Shown here in pieces: positions 35,052 to 43,358 of a stretch of 64,000 nucleotides of DNA (position 1 is its first letter; each line of letters starts with the position of its first letter). The position numbers and the translations under genes were made by a program. Source of the DNA: an uncultured Prevotellaceae bacterium (GTDB lineage: Bacteria; Bacteroidota; Bacteroidia; Bacteroidales; Bacteroidaceae); the NCBI GenBank assembly GCA_946415365.1, contig CAMKSE010000019.1, positions 1 to 64,000 of the forward strand, written 5' to 3'. The notes beneath the pieces were generated by a model. That model was not told the DNA's origin, ran no database searches, and worked only from the letters and a program-made list of their open reading frames with translations.

Positions 35052-35834
35052 CTATTCTGATATTTTTCTTTCTACAAATTCCGTATAGGTAATAAACTCA
35101 TGACCACGCGACTTCAGCATCTTAATCAGACTGTCGAGTCGCTGCACCATCTGCAGACCGCTATGGTTCTTGATAATGAACGGCATCTTGAACTCTGGAT
35201 GCTCCTTCAGTTCAAAGAACTCCCAGGGGTGGAAGTACGTTACGAAATAACCGTCATGACTCAACACTCTACGTACCATCATGTGATACAGTTTCTCAGG
35301 CAGATTATGCAGAGCCAGCCAAAACAACGGGAAACGGATCCAGGGAGTCACTGAGGCAGGTATCTCCATCACCTTATTCCTCATGAACCATGTACGGGGG
35401 GCTGTCAGGTGCATATAGCGGCCTGGGATGAATGCCGGATTAAGCGATGAGTTATATCTGTACCCTGCCTTCTCTATATCTTCGTCAGACACTGGGAACA
35501 TCCTTGGCTGGCGATAGCCGTTGACGGTGATTCCCGTCTGTTGCTCAATGATTTCCTTCGAACGAAACACATCCGTGGCCTTCGGCTGCCAATGGTCACA
35601 ACCATGACAAGCCACCTCGTGACCCTCGTTCATAATACGCTTTACGACCTCTGGAGCATTCTGCACAAAGTTCGAAGTACAGAAGAACGTGGCTTTCACG
35701 CCATTCTCCTTCAAACAGTCAAGGATGCGGTTTGTGCCTACCACAGACACCTTCATTCCCTCTTCAAGTGAGAAGTCTACACCATGCTCACGGGGCACGT
35801 CAAACTCCTCTGTATCAAAACTCAGTAATATCAT
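35052..35834 (-). CDS. Polysaccharide deacetylase, CE4/NodB
   Basis: 260 residues, cytoplasmic by sequence (no signal peptide). The NodB motifs are present: MILLSFDTEEFD (metal Asp), ATFFCTSN, and CHGCDHWQP with the H-x-x-x-H pair. It probably removes N-acetyl groups from a lipid-linked or nascent sugar. A start at 35864 would lie upstream of the -7 box (35853-35861), so ATG 35834 is chosen. It forms an operon with the GT2 gene, which suggests a surface-glycan or lipid-modification pathway. Confidence 0.85.
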   Translation of the reverse strand: MILLSFDTEEFDVPREHGVDFSLEEGMKVSVVGTNRILDCLKENGVKATFFCTSNFVQNAPEVVKRIMNEGHEVACHGCDHWQPKATDVFRSKEIIEQQTGITVNGYRQPRMFPVSDEDIEKAGYRYNSSLNPAFIPGRYMHLTAPRTWFMRNKVMEIPASVTPWIRFPLFWLALHNLPEKLYHMMVRRVLSHDGYFVTYFHPWEFFELKEHPEFKMPFIIKNHSGLQMVQRLDSLIKMLKSRGHEFITYTEFVERKISE

Positions 35835-35852
35835 AATCACTTCAATTTGGGT

Positions 35853-35861
35853 GCAAAGGTA
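35853..35861 (-). promoter_or_regulatory. -7 box of the deacetylase-GT2 operon
   Basis: TACCTTTGC on the minus strand, 18 nt before ATG 35834. Confidence 0.75.
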
Positions 35862-35925
35862 CAAAATTATTCATAATTAATCATGCATAATATTCAATTA
35901 TTTGCACTTTTCTGCATAAACACAA

Positions 35926-35959
35926 AGCGAGGGACGCTCCTGATAAAGCACCCCTCGCT
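35926..35959 (-). terminator. Terminator after ferredoxin
   Basis: Perfect 8-bp stem AGCGAGGG/CCCTCGCT with an 18-nt loop, then TTGTGTTT on the minus strand, 21 nt after the ferredoxin stop. Confidence 0.75.
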
Positions 35960-35980
35960 GTCTTAGCATCTACCTGATAA

Positions 35981-36148
35981 TTAAGGCAGGCTGATAGCCT
36001 CAGAAGGACAAACACTTGCACAAGTGCCACACTCTGTGCAGAGATCGGGATCGATAGAATACTTCTCACCCTCAGAAATTGCCTCAACGGGGCACTCGCC
36101 CTGACAAGTACCGCAAGCGATACAATCGTCACCAATTACATATGCCAT
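35981..36148 (-). CDS. 2[4Fe-4S] ferredoxin, 55 aa
   Basis: A 55-residue protein, short but clear. Two complete C-x2-C-x2-C-x3-C-P cluster motifs are present: CIACGTCQGECP (residues 9-20) and CTECGTCASVCP (residues 37-48), which hold two [4Fe-4S] clusters of the clostridial-type electron carrier. It starts MAYVIGDDCIACG and ends AISLP. It has its own promoter (36198-36206) and terminator, so it is a monocistronic gene. It would serve redox enzymes such as pyruvate:ferredoxin oxidoreductase elsewhere in the genome. Confidence 0.95.
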   Translation of the reverse strand: MAYVIGDDCIACGTCQGECPVEAISEGEKYSIDPDLCTECGTCASVCPSEAISLP

Positions 36149-36197
36149 AATCCTAACTTTTTATTAATTAATAATGTTAATACTCAATTTGAGTGAT

Positions 36198-36206
36198 GCA
36201 AAGGTA
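36198..36206 (-). promoter_or_regulatory. -7 box of ferredoxin
   Basis: TACCTTTGC on the minus strand. Just downstream, at 36182-36194, lies a short palindrome (ACTCAA-T-TTGAGT) which could be an operator. Confidence 0.7.
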
Positions 36207-36329
36207 CGATAAATTTTCGATATATACCAACATTTAGGTATATTTTTTTGCAATTTATACGCTGTCTGAATAATCTCGGATATAATAATAGGCATCTTTT
36301 TACGTTTATAAAGAAGTAACAGAACAGAA

Positions 36330-37079
36330 ATGCTTAGAAGCAGAACCATATTTGCCATTATCCTGGCGTGCCTCTCTCTGACGGGCACAGCCCAGACACG
36401 CAAGATACAGAACAAGCCGTACATCGACCTGCGCCCGATGCACTTTGGCATCCTCGTGGGGATGAACATGCAGGATATTGAGTTCGAGAACGCAGGGCCA
36501 CAGACAATCACCCTCGAGGACGGTACTACGCACGAGGAGACTATCGTATGCGATGACGACCGCTGGAACTCAGGATTCAGCGTAGGTGTTTTGGCCGACC
36601 TTCGTCTGTCTCAGTACCTGAACCTCCGCTTCTCCCCTACCATGCACTTCGGCGCCAAGCACCTGACCTTCCGCAACTTGACAGAGACTGATCAGGAAGG
36701 TCGTCAGATAGAGACGACACAGGACATGAAGAACACCTATATCTCGTTGCCTATCAATCTGAAGTTCAGTGCTGAGCGATGGAACAACTATCGTCCGTAT
36801 ATCACGGCAGGAGTCAACCCCACGCTGAATCTTACGAGCAAGAATCAGGAGTATATCCAACTGAAGAAGTCGGACATGTTCCTTGAGGTGGGTTTAGGCT
36901 GCGACTTCTATCTGCCATTCTTCAAACTGATTCCAGAACTAAAGTTCTGCTACAGCCTACGCGATGCCATCGACCACGATCACGCTCAGGAACTGCAGGA
37001 TGCCAATCTGCGCAAATACACCAATGCTGTCACGCGAGGATGCAGCAAAATGATCGTACTGACGTTCTACTTTGAGTAA
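36330..37079 (+). CDS. PorT-like outer-membrane beta-barrel protein
   Basis: 249 residues with signal peptide (cleavage after GTAQ, about residue 22). The mature part has alternating amphipathic strands (MHFGILVGMNMQDIEF, FSVGVLADLRLSQYLNLRFSPTMHFG, YISLPINLKF) and ends in YFE. Length and pattern resemble PorT, an outer-membrane component needed for type IX secretion in Porphyromonas. A general porin-family barrel protein is the alternative. A T9SS link would fit the secreted C10 protease at the window end, but that is inference. Confidence 0.6.
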   Translation: MLRSRTIFAIILACLSLTGTAQTRKIQNKPYIDLRPMHFGILVGMNMQDIEFENAGPQTITLEDGTTHEETIVCDDDRWNSGFSVGVLADLRLSQYLNLRFSPTMHFGAKHLTFRNLTETDQEGRQIETTQDMKNTYISLPINLKFSAERWNNYRPYITAGVNPTLNLTSKNQEYIQLKKSDMFLEVGLGCDFYLPFFKLIPELKFCYSLRDAIDHDHAQELQDANLRKYTNAVTRGCSKMIVLTFYFE

Positions 37080-37089
37080 GATGTATTGT

Positions 37090-37986
37090 TTACTTCTTCT
37101 CTAAGTCGAGAATCAATTTTCCGATGAAGACTCCGTGCTTACCATTCTGATCCACGGGAATCATCTTCCCGTTCTTGTCAGGCGTATATTCAAGTGTAGG
37201 CATATAGGTGTGGGTATGACCACCCAGAACCAGGTCGCAGCCCTCTGTCAGACTCACGAACTTCTCGTCGGGATAGACAGAAACCTCCCAGCCGAGGTGT
37301 GATATACAAATCACGAGGTCGCACTTCTCCTGCTTCCTCAGTATATCGATGTACTTCTGCGCCGTCTCGGCAGGATCGAGATAGGTGATACCCTCGCAGT
37401 TGCCGTCGAATACCAGTCCTTTCATAGGAGGTGCAAGTGCAAAGATTCCTATCTTCACGCCTTCGCGCTTCAGAGTGACATAGGGTTTCACAAGGTCTTC
37501 CAACACCGTTCCCGTACAATCATAATTAGAGCATACGATGGGGAAGTTGGCCATCCGGAAGATTCTGGCCATGTTCTCCATGCCGAAGTCGAACTCATGG
37601 TTGCCGATGGTCGCGGCATCATAGCCCATCTCGTTCATCAGTCCAATCTCCACCTCGCCTTTGAAGAGCGTGTAGTAGCCTGATCCCTGCGAAAAATCGC
37701 CTGAGTCAAAGAGCAACAGATTGGGGTGCTGTTGTCGCTGTTCCTTAATCATGTTGACACGACGCAGGAATCCGCCACGACCTGCAATATCCTTATTGTC
37801 GAGGTTAGGATTCAGCGGCATGATGGTAGAGTGCGTATCGTTAGTATGCAGAATCACCAGCTGTTTGCGCTTCTTAGCCTCCGTATTCAAAGGTAAAAAG
37901 GTAAAAAGGTAAAAAGGTAAAAGCCCCATTACCAACCTTATCACCACCTTATTATATATATTCCTCTTCATTACTTCAATTTTCAA
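37090..37986 (-). CDS. 5'-nucleotidase, metallophosphatase half
   Basis: 298 residues. After a signal peptide comes a calcineurin-like phosphatase domain with VILHTNDTHSTI (metal-binding), DSGDFSQGSGY, IGNHEFDFG and VLGGHTHTY, as in the N-terminal part of UshA-type nucleotidases. The substrate-binding C-terminal domain is encoded separately, just upstream. The hydrophobic core of the signal peptide (LLPFYLFTFLP) is encoded by four perfect 8-bp repeats, and the start region lies in another array. ATG 37971 is an alternative start. It acts in the periplasm on nucleotides or related phosphate esters. Confidence 0.85.
   Translation of the reverse strand: MKIEVMKRNIYNKVVIRLVMGLLPFYLFTFLPLNTEAKKRKQLVILHTNDTHSTIMPLNPNLDNKDIAGRGGFLRRVNMIKEQRQQHPNLLLFDSGDFSQGSGYYTLFKGEVEIGLMNEMGYDAATIGNHEFDFGMENMARIFRMANFPIVCSNYDCTGTVLEDLVKPYVTLKREGVKIGIFALAPPMKGLVFDGNCEGITYLDPAETAQKYIDILRKQEKCDLVICISHLGWEVSVYPDEKFVSLTEGCDLVLGGHTHTYMPTLEYTPDKNGKMIPVDQNGKHGVFIGKLILDLEKK
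37891..37922. repeat. Perfect 8-bp x4 array in a signal-peptide coding region
   Basis: Four exact copies of AGGTAAAA (TTTTACCT on the coding strand) encode the hydrophobic core of the 5'-nucleotidase signal peptide. An 8-bp unit shifts the frame if one copy is lost or gained. Confidence 0.95.
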
Positions 37987-38016
37987 TTATCAATTTTCAA
38001 TCTTCAATTACAATCC
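37975..38016. repeat. 7-bp x6 TTCAATT array at a gene junction
   Basis: Six 7-bp units starting at 37975, 37982, 37989, 37996, 38003 and 38010 span the start of the metallophosphatase gene, the 10-bp gap and the last codons of the upstream gene. Confidence 0.85.
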
Positions 38017-38779
38017 TTCCTTCCACTTTCGAGTCAACCACAATGCCCTTGGCCTGCATGTCACGGAAGTAGTTCATGATAAGGAAGCGGGTATTGTTAC
38101 TTGCCTCCTGGGGTGCCACCACATCCTTTCCATCACGAAGCGATGGAATGCCGTCATTACCCTCCAGCAAATAATTGATCGTCGCCACACGGTATTCAGC
38201 CTGAGGATCAATCTCCTTGCCGTGGAGCTTGGCAGAGACCAGTTCTCCCTTCTCGCCCTTGCCGTCCATCTTGACCACCAGTTCAACGCCCTTACTGACT
38301 CCATCGCCTCCATGAGATGCAATTTCTCGGAACACATCCATCAGTTTCTCTCCCGTGAGGGTGGTGAAGCATATCTTGTTCTCAAAAGGTGCCACGTCGA
38401 GCACATCGCCATAGGTAACAACACCCTTCGTAAGGTCAGCACGGATGCCTCCCATATTGTAGACGGCGAACACAGGCTGCTCGTCGTAGTCTTTGGCCGA
38501 CCAGATGAGAATGTCAGCCAGAAGGTTCGAGAGGTCGCTCTCAGGACGCTTTGCATGCATGTTATGCGCCACCTGTCCGACGATAGGTCCCATAACGCTG
38601 TCGTTCACCTGCTTATAGGGGGCCAGGAACTGTGCTGCCGCCTGATCCGGATTCTGGTCATAACGGCTGTCCACGATGATTCTGCTACGCTCCACGCCTG
38701 CCAGCTGGTAGTGCTTGGGGGCACAAGATACCATCAGCAAGGCCGTTAGAAAGCCTGAAAATAGTAGTCGATGATTCAT
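37997..38779 (-). CDS. 5'-nucleotidase C-terminal domain lipoprotein
   Basis: 260 residues. A lipobox (LMVSCAP, Cys 19) is followed by the 5_nucleotid_C fold: DILIWSAKDYDEQPVFAVYNMGGIRADL (about residues 90-117), VAPFENKICFTTLTGEKL and YRVATINYLLEGNDGI. It supplies the nucleotide-binding half of a UshA-like enzyme whose catalytic half is the next gene. In the usual enzyme the order is the reverse, in one chain. The signal peptide MNHRLLFSGFLTALL is nearly the same as that of the RND adaptor lipoprotein at 44369. The last codons run into a 7-bp array. Confidence 0.85.
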   Translation of the reverse strand: MNHRLLFSGFLTALLMVSCAPKHYQLAGVERSRIIVDSRYDQNPDQAAAQFLAPYKQVNDSVMGPIVGQVAHNMHAKRPESDLSNLLADILIWSAKDYDEQPVFAVYNMGGIRADLTKGVVTYGDVLDVAPFENKICFTTLTGEKLMDVFREIASHGGDGVSKGVELVVKMDGKGEKGELVSAKLHGKEIDPQAEYRVATINYLLEGNDGIPSLRDGKDVVAPQEASNNTRFLIMNYFRDMQAKGIVVDSKVEGRIVIED

Positions 38780-38797
38780 ATCTTAGCAAATTTGGTT

Positions 38798-38806
38798 GCA
38801 AAGGTA
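38798..38806 (-). promoter_or_regulatory. -7 box of the 5'-nucleotidase pair
   Basis: TACCTTTGC on the minus strand, 18 nt before the lipoprotein ATG. An ATGCACC array lies immediately upstream. Confidence 0.75.
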
Positions 38807-38815
38807 CGAATTTTA

Positions 38816-38843
38816 ATGCACAATGCACCATGCACCATGCACA
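38816..38843. repeat. 7-bp x4 ATGCACM array
   Basis: Units ATGCACA, ATGCACC, ATGCACC, ATGCACA at exact 7-bp spacing, in the gap between the efflux operon end and the 5'-nucleotidase promoter. Confidence 0.9.
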
Positions 38844-38877
38844 ATAAGACACTAAAAATTGTTAAGAATGAAGTGCA

Positions 38878-40230
38878 TTATGGTTTTACTTCCTCTCTGC
38901 GACCGGTCAGAATCAGGTAGCGGGTCTTGGCCTGCAGGTATTCGCTATTAGCGGCATTGCGTGAAGTGAGTGCCTGCTGCCACTGGCGTTGGGCATCGAG
39001 CAGCTCAGTCATGTTCGTCATGCCGTTGAGATAGTGTTCGCGGTTGATGCGCAGGTTCTCCTCAGAACGTTCCACGCTTTTCTTCGCGATTTGCGTCTGA
39101 CGGTAAGTACTTTCCAGATTGTCCCAGGCATCTTGTATCTGCAGGGAGATGAGCTCACGTTTGTCTTGACGGAAGTCTTTTGCCTTCTCTACTTCTATCT
39201 TTTTCCATTTGTACATTCGCCGTTCGCTCCAAAAGGCACTGATGGGTATCTGGACGGTAGCGAAGGCGATGGCCTTGCTGCTCCATTCGGCGAGCAGCTT
39301 GCTGTAATTGGCCATTCCACCCAGCAGTACGATAGGTTGCATGGAGGCTCGGGCTATTTTCTTTTCCAACTCCGACTTTTCCACCCAGATGTCGAGGAGT
39401 TGGGTCTCCGTGCGGTTCTCAAGGGCTGTGAGATGTGGCATCAGATACACCTGGGGGTCGACGATGGCGTCATCTGAAATATTTGCATCGATGTCAATAT
39501 TCTGATCGGCCATACCTATATATTTCGCCAGTGCACGGCGCAACAGCCGACAAGCATTGGCTGTCTTGATGCGCAGAGCCGAGAGCTGGTCTTGCATCAG
39601 TTCGACGCCGAGGACGTCGTTTTTGTTGACGATGCCGTTCTCGTAAATGTTGACCGCATCGCGATGTATGCTCTCCGTTTCTTTCTCCATGGCATCGAGC
39701 ATCTTGTCGGTCTCATGAAGTTCCAGAATCTTGTAAAACAGGAATTCAGTAGTCATCACAATCTCGTCGTCAGTCACCTGCTGCAGTTTTTGGCGAGCAT
39801 CAACCTGCATGTCGGCCAGTTTGTTGTAATTGCGGATTCTGCCGCCAGTATATAGTGGTTCAAGGACGGTGAGGCCCATCGACGTACCACGTTTGATGGC
39901 TTGAATGCCTCCGTTTTTGAAGAAATCCGAGCCCTCGGTGAGCGCTTCGATGATTTCTTGCAGATCTTCCGAGAACAATTGCTGCTTCAGCAGATAGTCG
40001 CTGGCCTCGAAATGGGTGGCCGACGCTCCTACCATAGGAAAGTACTTCGTGCGGGCATAGCGTTGCTGTTCCTTGGCGATGAGCAGGTCGTTGCGAGCAT
40101 CCTTGGCGCTGACGTTGTTGACACGAGCCTCCTGGACACACTCCTGCAGGGTCATGATGCGCTGGGCTGGAGCCCCAATGACCACGAGGTGGGAAATGCC
40201 AAGGACGAGGAATAACTTCTTTATCTTCAT
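38878..40230 (-). CDS. TolC-family outer-membrane efflux protein (RND partner)
   Basis: 450 residues with signal peptide (about 1-23, ending in APA). It has long helical stretches and the two internally related OEP halves (LQECVQEARVNNVSAKDARND near 28; MTNMTELLDAQRQWQQALTSR near 410). It forms the outer-membrane channel of the tripartite pump, with the RND protein encoded 3 bp upstream and the adaptor before that. Gene order adaptor-RND-TolC is standard for Bacteroidetes pumps. Confidence 0.88.
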   Translation of the reverse strand: MKIKKLFLVLGISHLVVIGAPAQRIMTLQECVQEARVNNVSAKDARNDLLIAKEQQRYARTKYFPMVGASATHFEASDYLLKQQLFSEDLQEIIEALTEGSDFFKNGGIQAIKRGTSMGLTVLEPLYTGGRIRNYNKLADMQVDARQKLQQVTDDEIVMTTEFLFYKILELHETDKMLDAMEKETESIHRDAVNIYENGIVNKNDVLGVELMQDQLSALRIKTANACRLLRRALAKYIGMADQNIDIDANISDDAIVDPQVYLMPHLTALENRTETQLLDIWVEKSELEKKIARASMQPIVLLGGMANYSKLLAEWSSKAIAFATVQIPISAFWSERRMYKWKKIEVEKAKDFRQDKRELISLQIQDAWDNLESTYRQTQIAKKSVERSEENLRINREHYLNGMTNMTELLDAQRQWQQALTSRNAANSEYLQAKTRYLILTGRREEVKP

Positions 40231-40233
40231 AAC

Positions 40234-43200
40234 TTAAAACCTTTCTTTTACTACACTGTAGCCGACGGGAATCATGGTGATGATAAACAGCATCGACACC
40301 AGTGCTCCTATGCAGATGATGACGCCCATCGGTCCCCACAGCGGCGTGTCCTTAATGACCATCGGTATGACACCCATCGATGCAGCCATCGAAGTGAGGA
40401 ATACCGGTCGGAACCGCCGTTTGGCCGACAGCAGTGCGGCCTCTTTCGTGGGGTGCTCGTGGCTCAGTTCCTCGGCATAGTCAATCATGATGATACCGCA
40501 GCGGGTGATGATACCCATGAGCGAGACGAAGCCGAGTACGCCCGTAGCACCAAACTCCTGACCGAACAAGTGGAGTCCCAGCGCACCACCTATCATCGAG
40601 AATCCCAGCGACGACATGATGAGCAGTGTGAGCGGTATGCTCTTCAGGTGGAACACGATGATGAAGAAGATCAGCACGATGGCAATCTGCATGCCCAGAT
40701 ACATCTGCGGACGGTATGTCCGTTCGGTCTCTGCCTGTCCGCCCTCCTCAATCCTGATGCCGTCGGGCAGTCGCAGTGTCTTGAGGTCCCGATAGATATT
40801 CTCCGTCAGTTCTCCCACCTTTACGCCCTGACGTCCCATCATGCCATAGACAGAGGCCGTCCGTTCACCATTGATGCGTGTGATGGTGCCAGAGCCCCAG
40901 CCTGGCTTGACGTCGGCTATTTGCGACAGCGGTGCTGCCGTAATGGTGGGGATCAGGCTCGTCACGCGAATGTTCTTGAATTCGTCGATGTCGTGTCTAC
41001 CCTTATCGGCATCCTTTACCGTGATGCTCAGTTCGTGGTCGCCCTCCCAGATGGTTGTTACAGGAATGCCGCCACCATAGCGCAAGGCAAAATTCAGCGA
41101 GAGCAGCGATTTGCTCATGCCTATGCGGTTGGCTTCTTCAGGCTTCATGGTTACCTCCAGTTGGTTACCCGTCGTGCCGAAGCTGGTGGTCAACACGTCT
41201 ATGTCCTTGTTTTTCGACAATCGGTGATGTATGCTGTCTATGGCCACGTGCAGGCTATCGAGGTTATCACCCTTCACCTCCACTTCCACAGGGTATTGAT
41301 GGTCGGAGTATTCTATCTGCCGGAACAGTATCTGAGCCTCAGGGAAGTAATAGGAGTAGCGGTGGGCGTAGTCGTCCAGCATTTCCTGCGTCTCTTTGTC
41401 GTTATGGGTGTTTACGATGAACTGTGCAAAGTGGGTTCCGCCAAAGTTGGGCAGGAACGTGGCATGGAATCGCGGTGAGCCGCTGCCATAGAACGTGGTC
41501 AGGTTGACCACCCGTTCGTCCTTTCGCATGATGCTGGCCAGCGAGTCGGCCACCTGTGCAGTATAGTCCAGGTCTGTGCCTGTAGGCAATATGATATCGA
41601 CGGCAAACTGGTTGCGCTCGGCCCTGGGCATCAGTCTGATGGGTAACATCAGGATGAGCACAGCCCCCAGCACGATGCTTGCCAGTCCGATGGCAAGGGT
41701 GGCGCGCCTGTGGCGGAAGCACCACTCTATCAGCTTGTCGTAGTGACCCTGCATCCGCTCGAGCATCGTCTTCCGCTCGCCTTCGTTTCTTTCCTGCTGA
41801 CCCGTGTGGAGTCCGTTCTTGATAAACTGATGCTGCAATATGGGCACCACGAAAATGGCGACCACCAGCGATACCGTCAGTACGATGCTGATGGCATACG
41901 GGAACCATTGTATGAAGTCGTGTATTAGCTTGTCAGTAGTAAAGAGGAAGGGGAAGAACGTGATGCTGATGACCAGCGTGGCCGTGATGATGCTCTTCAC
42001 GAATTCCCGTGAAGACTCTATAGCAGCGTGCCAGCGATTCATTCCGGAGTCTAACTTGTCCAGATAGCAGTCTACTACCACCACGCTGTCGTCGACAATC
42101 ATACCCAGCGTTACCAGCAGGGCCGCCAGTGTGACGCTGTTAATCTCGACTCCTGTCATAAGGAATATGGCCATGGAGGCAAATATCGTGATGGGGATGG
42201 TGACCACTGCTACACCCGCCACCCTAAGCGGCAGCATCAGGCATACCACAATGATGACGGACACGATGGCGATGAGCATTTCGAGCATGAAGTCCTGTAT
42301 GGAGTGGTCTACCACCTGGCTTTGGTCGCTGATCACGTTGATATGCACATCCTTGGGCAATGTCTGCTGGTAGTCGCTGATCAGTTGTTTTACTTCGGTA
42401 CCGAAGTCGATAATATTCTTGCCCCTGATCATTTGTAGCGACAGCAGCAGGCACTGGCGCCCGTTGTTCTTGATGTATTGTCGCGGTTCAGGGTATTCAC
42501 GCTTGATGGTGGCAATGTCGCTCAGTCGTACCACTTCGCCCGTGGGAGCAGTACTGACAATGGTCTGTGCCAGGTCCTGTTCGGTATTGAGCGATGACCG
42601 GATATGTATCTTCCTGCTCAGTTTTCCATCCTCCAGACTGCCTGTATAGAGTGTGCCTGTAAGTCCGGAAACCTTGCTCATCAGTATGGCCGTATTGATG
42701 CCGTACATCGAGAGACGGTCGCGATCCAAATAGATGCTCAGCTGTTCCTTCTGCCCACCCATGCGTATCACGTTTGCCAGGCTCTTCACCGTTCTCAGTC
42801 TGTCGCTCAGTCCGTCGGCATAGTCGCCCAGCTCACGGAATGTCTTGCTGTCGCTTTCGATGGTGACCAGCATGGCCGATGAGTCGCCGAAATCGTCGTT
42901 GGCCACCACACCCAGCACACCCGTTGGCAGTGTCACGCGGAAGAGTGTCAGCCGCTCCTTCAGCTTGTTCCAGAACTCCGTCTTGCTGCTCTCTGTCCCG
43001 TTGAGCCATACAATGGCCGCACAGCCATCGTTCATACTCATCGTCGTAGTCTTTTCCCTGTCTATCTCCTTAAAGGTCCAGAGAAAATCTTCCAGGGGCT
43101 TTGCCAACTGCTGCTCCACTTCCAGCTCAGACGCCCCAGGATAGACTCCTACCACCAATCCCACAGGAAGGTCTACCTGCGGAAACTCATCCTTTGGTAT

Positions 43201-43329
43201 ATATATCAGCGAAGCAATGCCTGCAAGCATCATGACCAGCACCAGCAGCAGCGTGATGCTTTTATGCCTCATGGCACTCGCCACTAAGCTTTTATCACCT
43301 CTTGGCTCTTGCACTTTATCACTTTTCAC
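40234..43329 (-). CDS. RND-family efflux transporter, AcrB-like
   Basis: 1031 residues. Twelve transmembrane helices are arranged as in HAE-type RND pumps, with two large periplasmic loops. VTLAALLVTLGMIVDDSVVVVDCYLD (about residues 395-420) carries the Asp pair of the proton pathway, and GVLGFVSLMGIITRCGIIMIDYAEE lies in the second half. The listed start is a GTG (43329) next to an 8-bp repeat array; an ATG 19 codons later (43272) would start right before the first helix and is a good alternative. Substrate is unknown; drug or bile-salt export is typical. Confidence 0.9.
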   Translation of the reverse strand: MKSDKVQEPRGDKSLVASAMRHKSITLLLVLVMMLAGIASLIYIPKDEFPQVDLPVGLVVGVYPGASELEVEQQLAKPLEDFLWTFKEIDREKTTTMSMNDGCAAIVWLNGTESSKTEFWNKLKERLTLFRVTLPTGVLGVVANDDFGDSSAMLVTIESDSKTFRELGDYADGLSDRLRTVKSLANVIRMGGQKEQLSIYLDRDRLSMYGINTAILMSKVSGLTGTLYTGSLEDGKLSRKIHIRSSLNTEQDLAQTIVSTAPTGEVVRLSDIATIKREYPEPRQYIKNNGRQCLLLSLQMIRGKNIIDFGTEVKQLISDYQQTLPKDVHINVISDQSQVVDHSIQDFMLEMLIAIVSVIIVVCLMLPLRVAGVAVVTIPITIFASMAIFLMTGVEINSVTLAALLVTLGMIVDDSVVVVDCYLDKLDSGMNRWHAAIESSREFVKSIITATLVISITFFPFLFTTDKLIHDFIQWFPYAISIVLTVSLVVAIFVVPILQHQFIKNGLHTGQQERNEGERKTMLERMQGHYDKLIEWCFRHRRATLAIGLASIVLGAVLILMLPIRLMPRAERNQFAVDIILPTGTDLDYTAQVADSLASIMRKDERVVNLTTFYGSGSPRFHATFLPNFGGTHFAQFIVNTHNDKETQEMLDDYAHRYSYYFPEAQILFRQIEYSDHQYPVEVEVKGDNLDSLHVAIDSIHHRLSKNKDIDVLTTSFGTTGNQLEVTMKPEEANRIGMSKSLLSLNFALRYGGGIPVTTIWEGDHELSITVKDADKGRHDIDEFKNIRVTSLIPTITAAPLSQIADVKPGWGSGTITRINGERTASVYGMMGRQGVKVGELTENIYRDLKTLRLPDGIRIEEGGQAETERTYRPQMYLGMQIAIVLIFFIIVFHLKSIPLTLLIMSSLGFSMIGGALGLHLFGQEFGATGVLGFVSLMGIITRCGIIMIDYAEELSHEHPTKEAALLSAKRRFRPVFLTSMAASMGVIPMVIKDTPLWGPMGVIICIGALVSMLFIITMIPVGYSVVKERF

Positions 43330-43358
43330 CCTTTTACCTTTTTACTTTTTTACCTTTA
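43323..43358. repeat. 8-bp x4 TTTTACCT array at the RND start
   Basis: Units TTTTCACC, TTTTACCT, TTTTACTT, TTTTACCT fill the gap between adaptor and RND genes and reach the GTG start of the latter. The word is that of the array at 37891-37922. Confidence 0.75.

Noticed and set aside
35881..36135. An 84-residue open frame on the minus strand
   Set aside because: It is a different frame over the ferredoxin gene, whose two complete iron-sulfur motifs, promoter and terminator leave no doubt about the true frame.
37090..38779. A frameshifted single UshA gene
   Set aside because: The domain order is reversed relative to UshA and each part has its own export signal, so these are two genes, not a broken one.
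40453..41478. A 341-residue open frame on the plus strand
   Set aside because: It is antisense to the RND transporter gene, with His/Gln-rich shadow composition.
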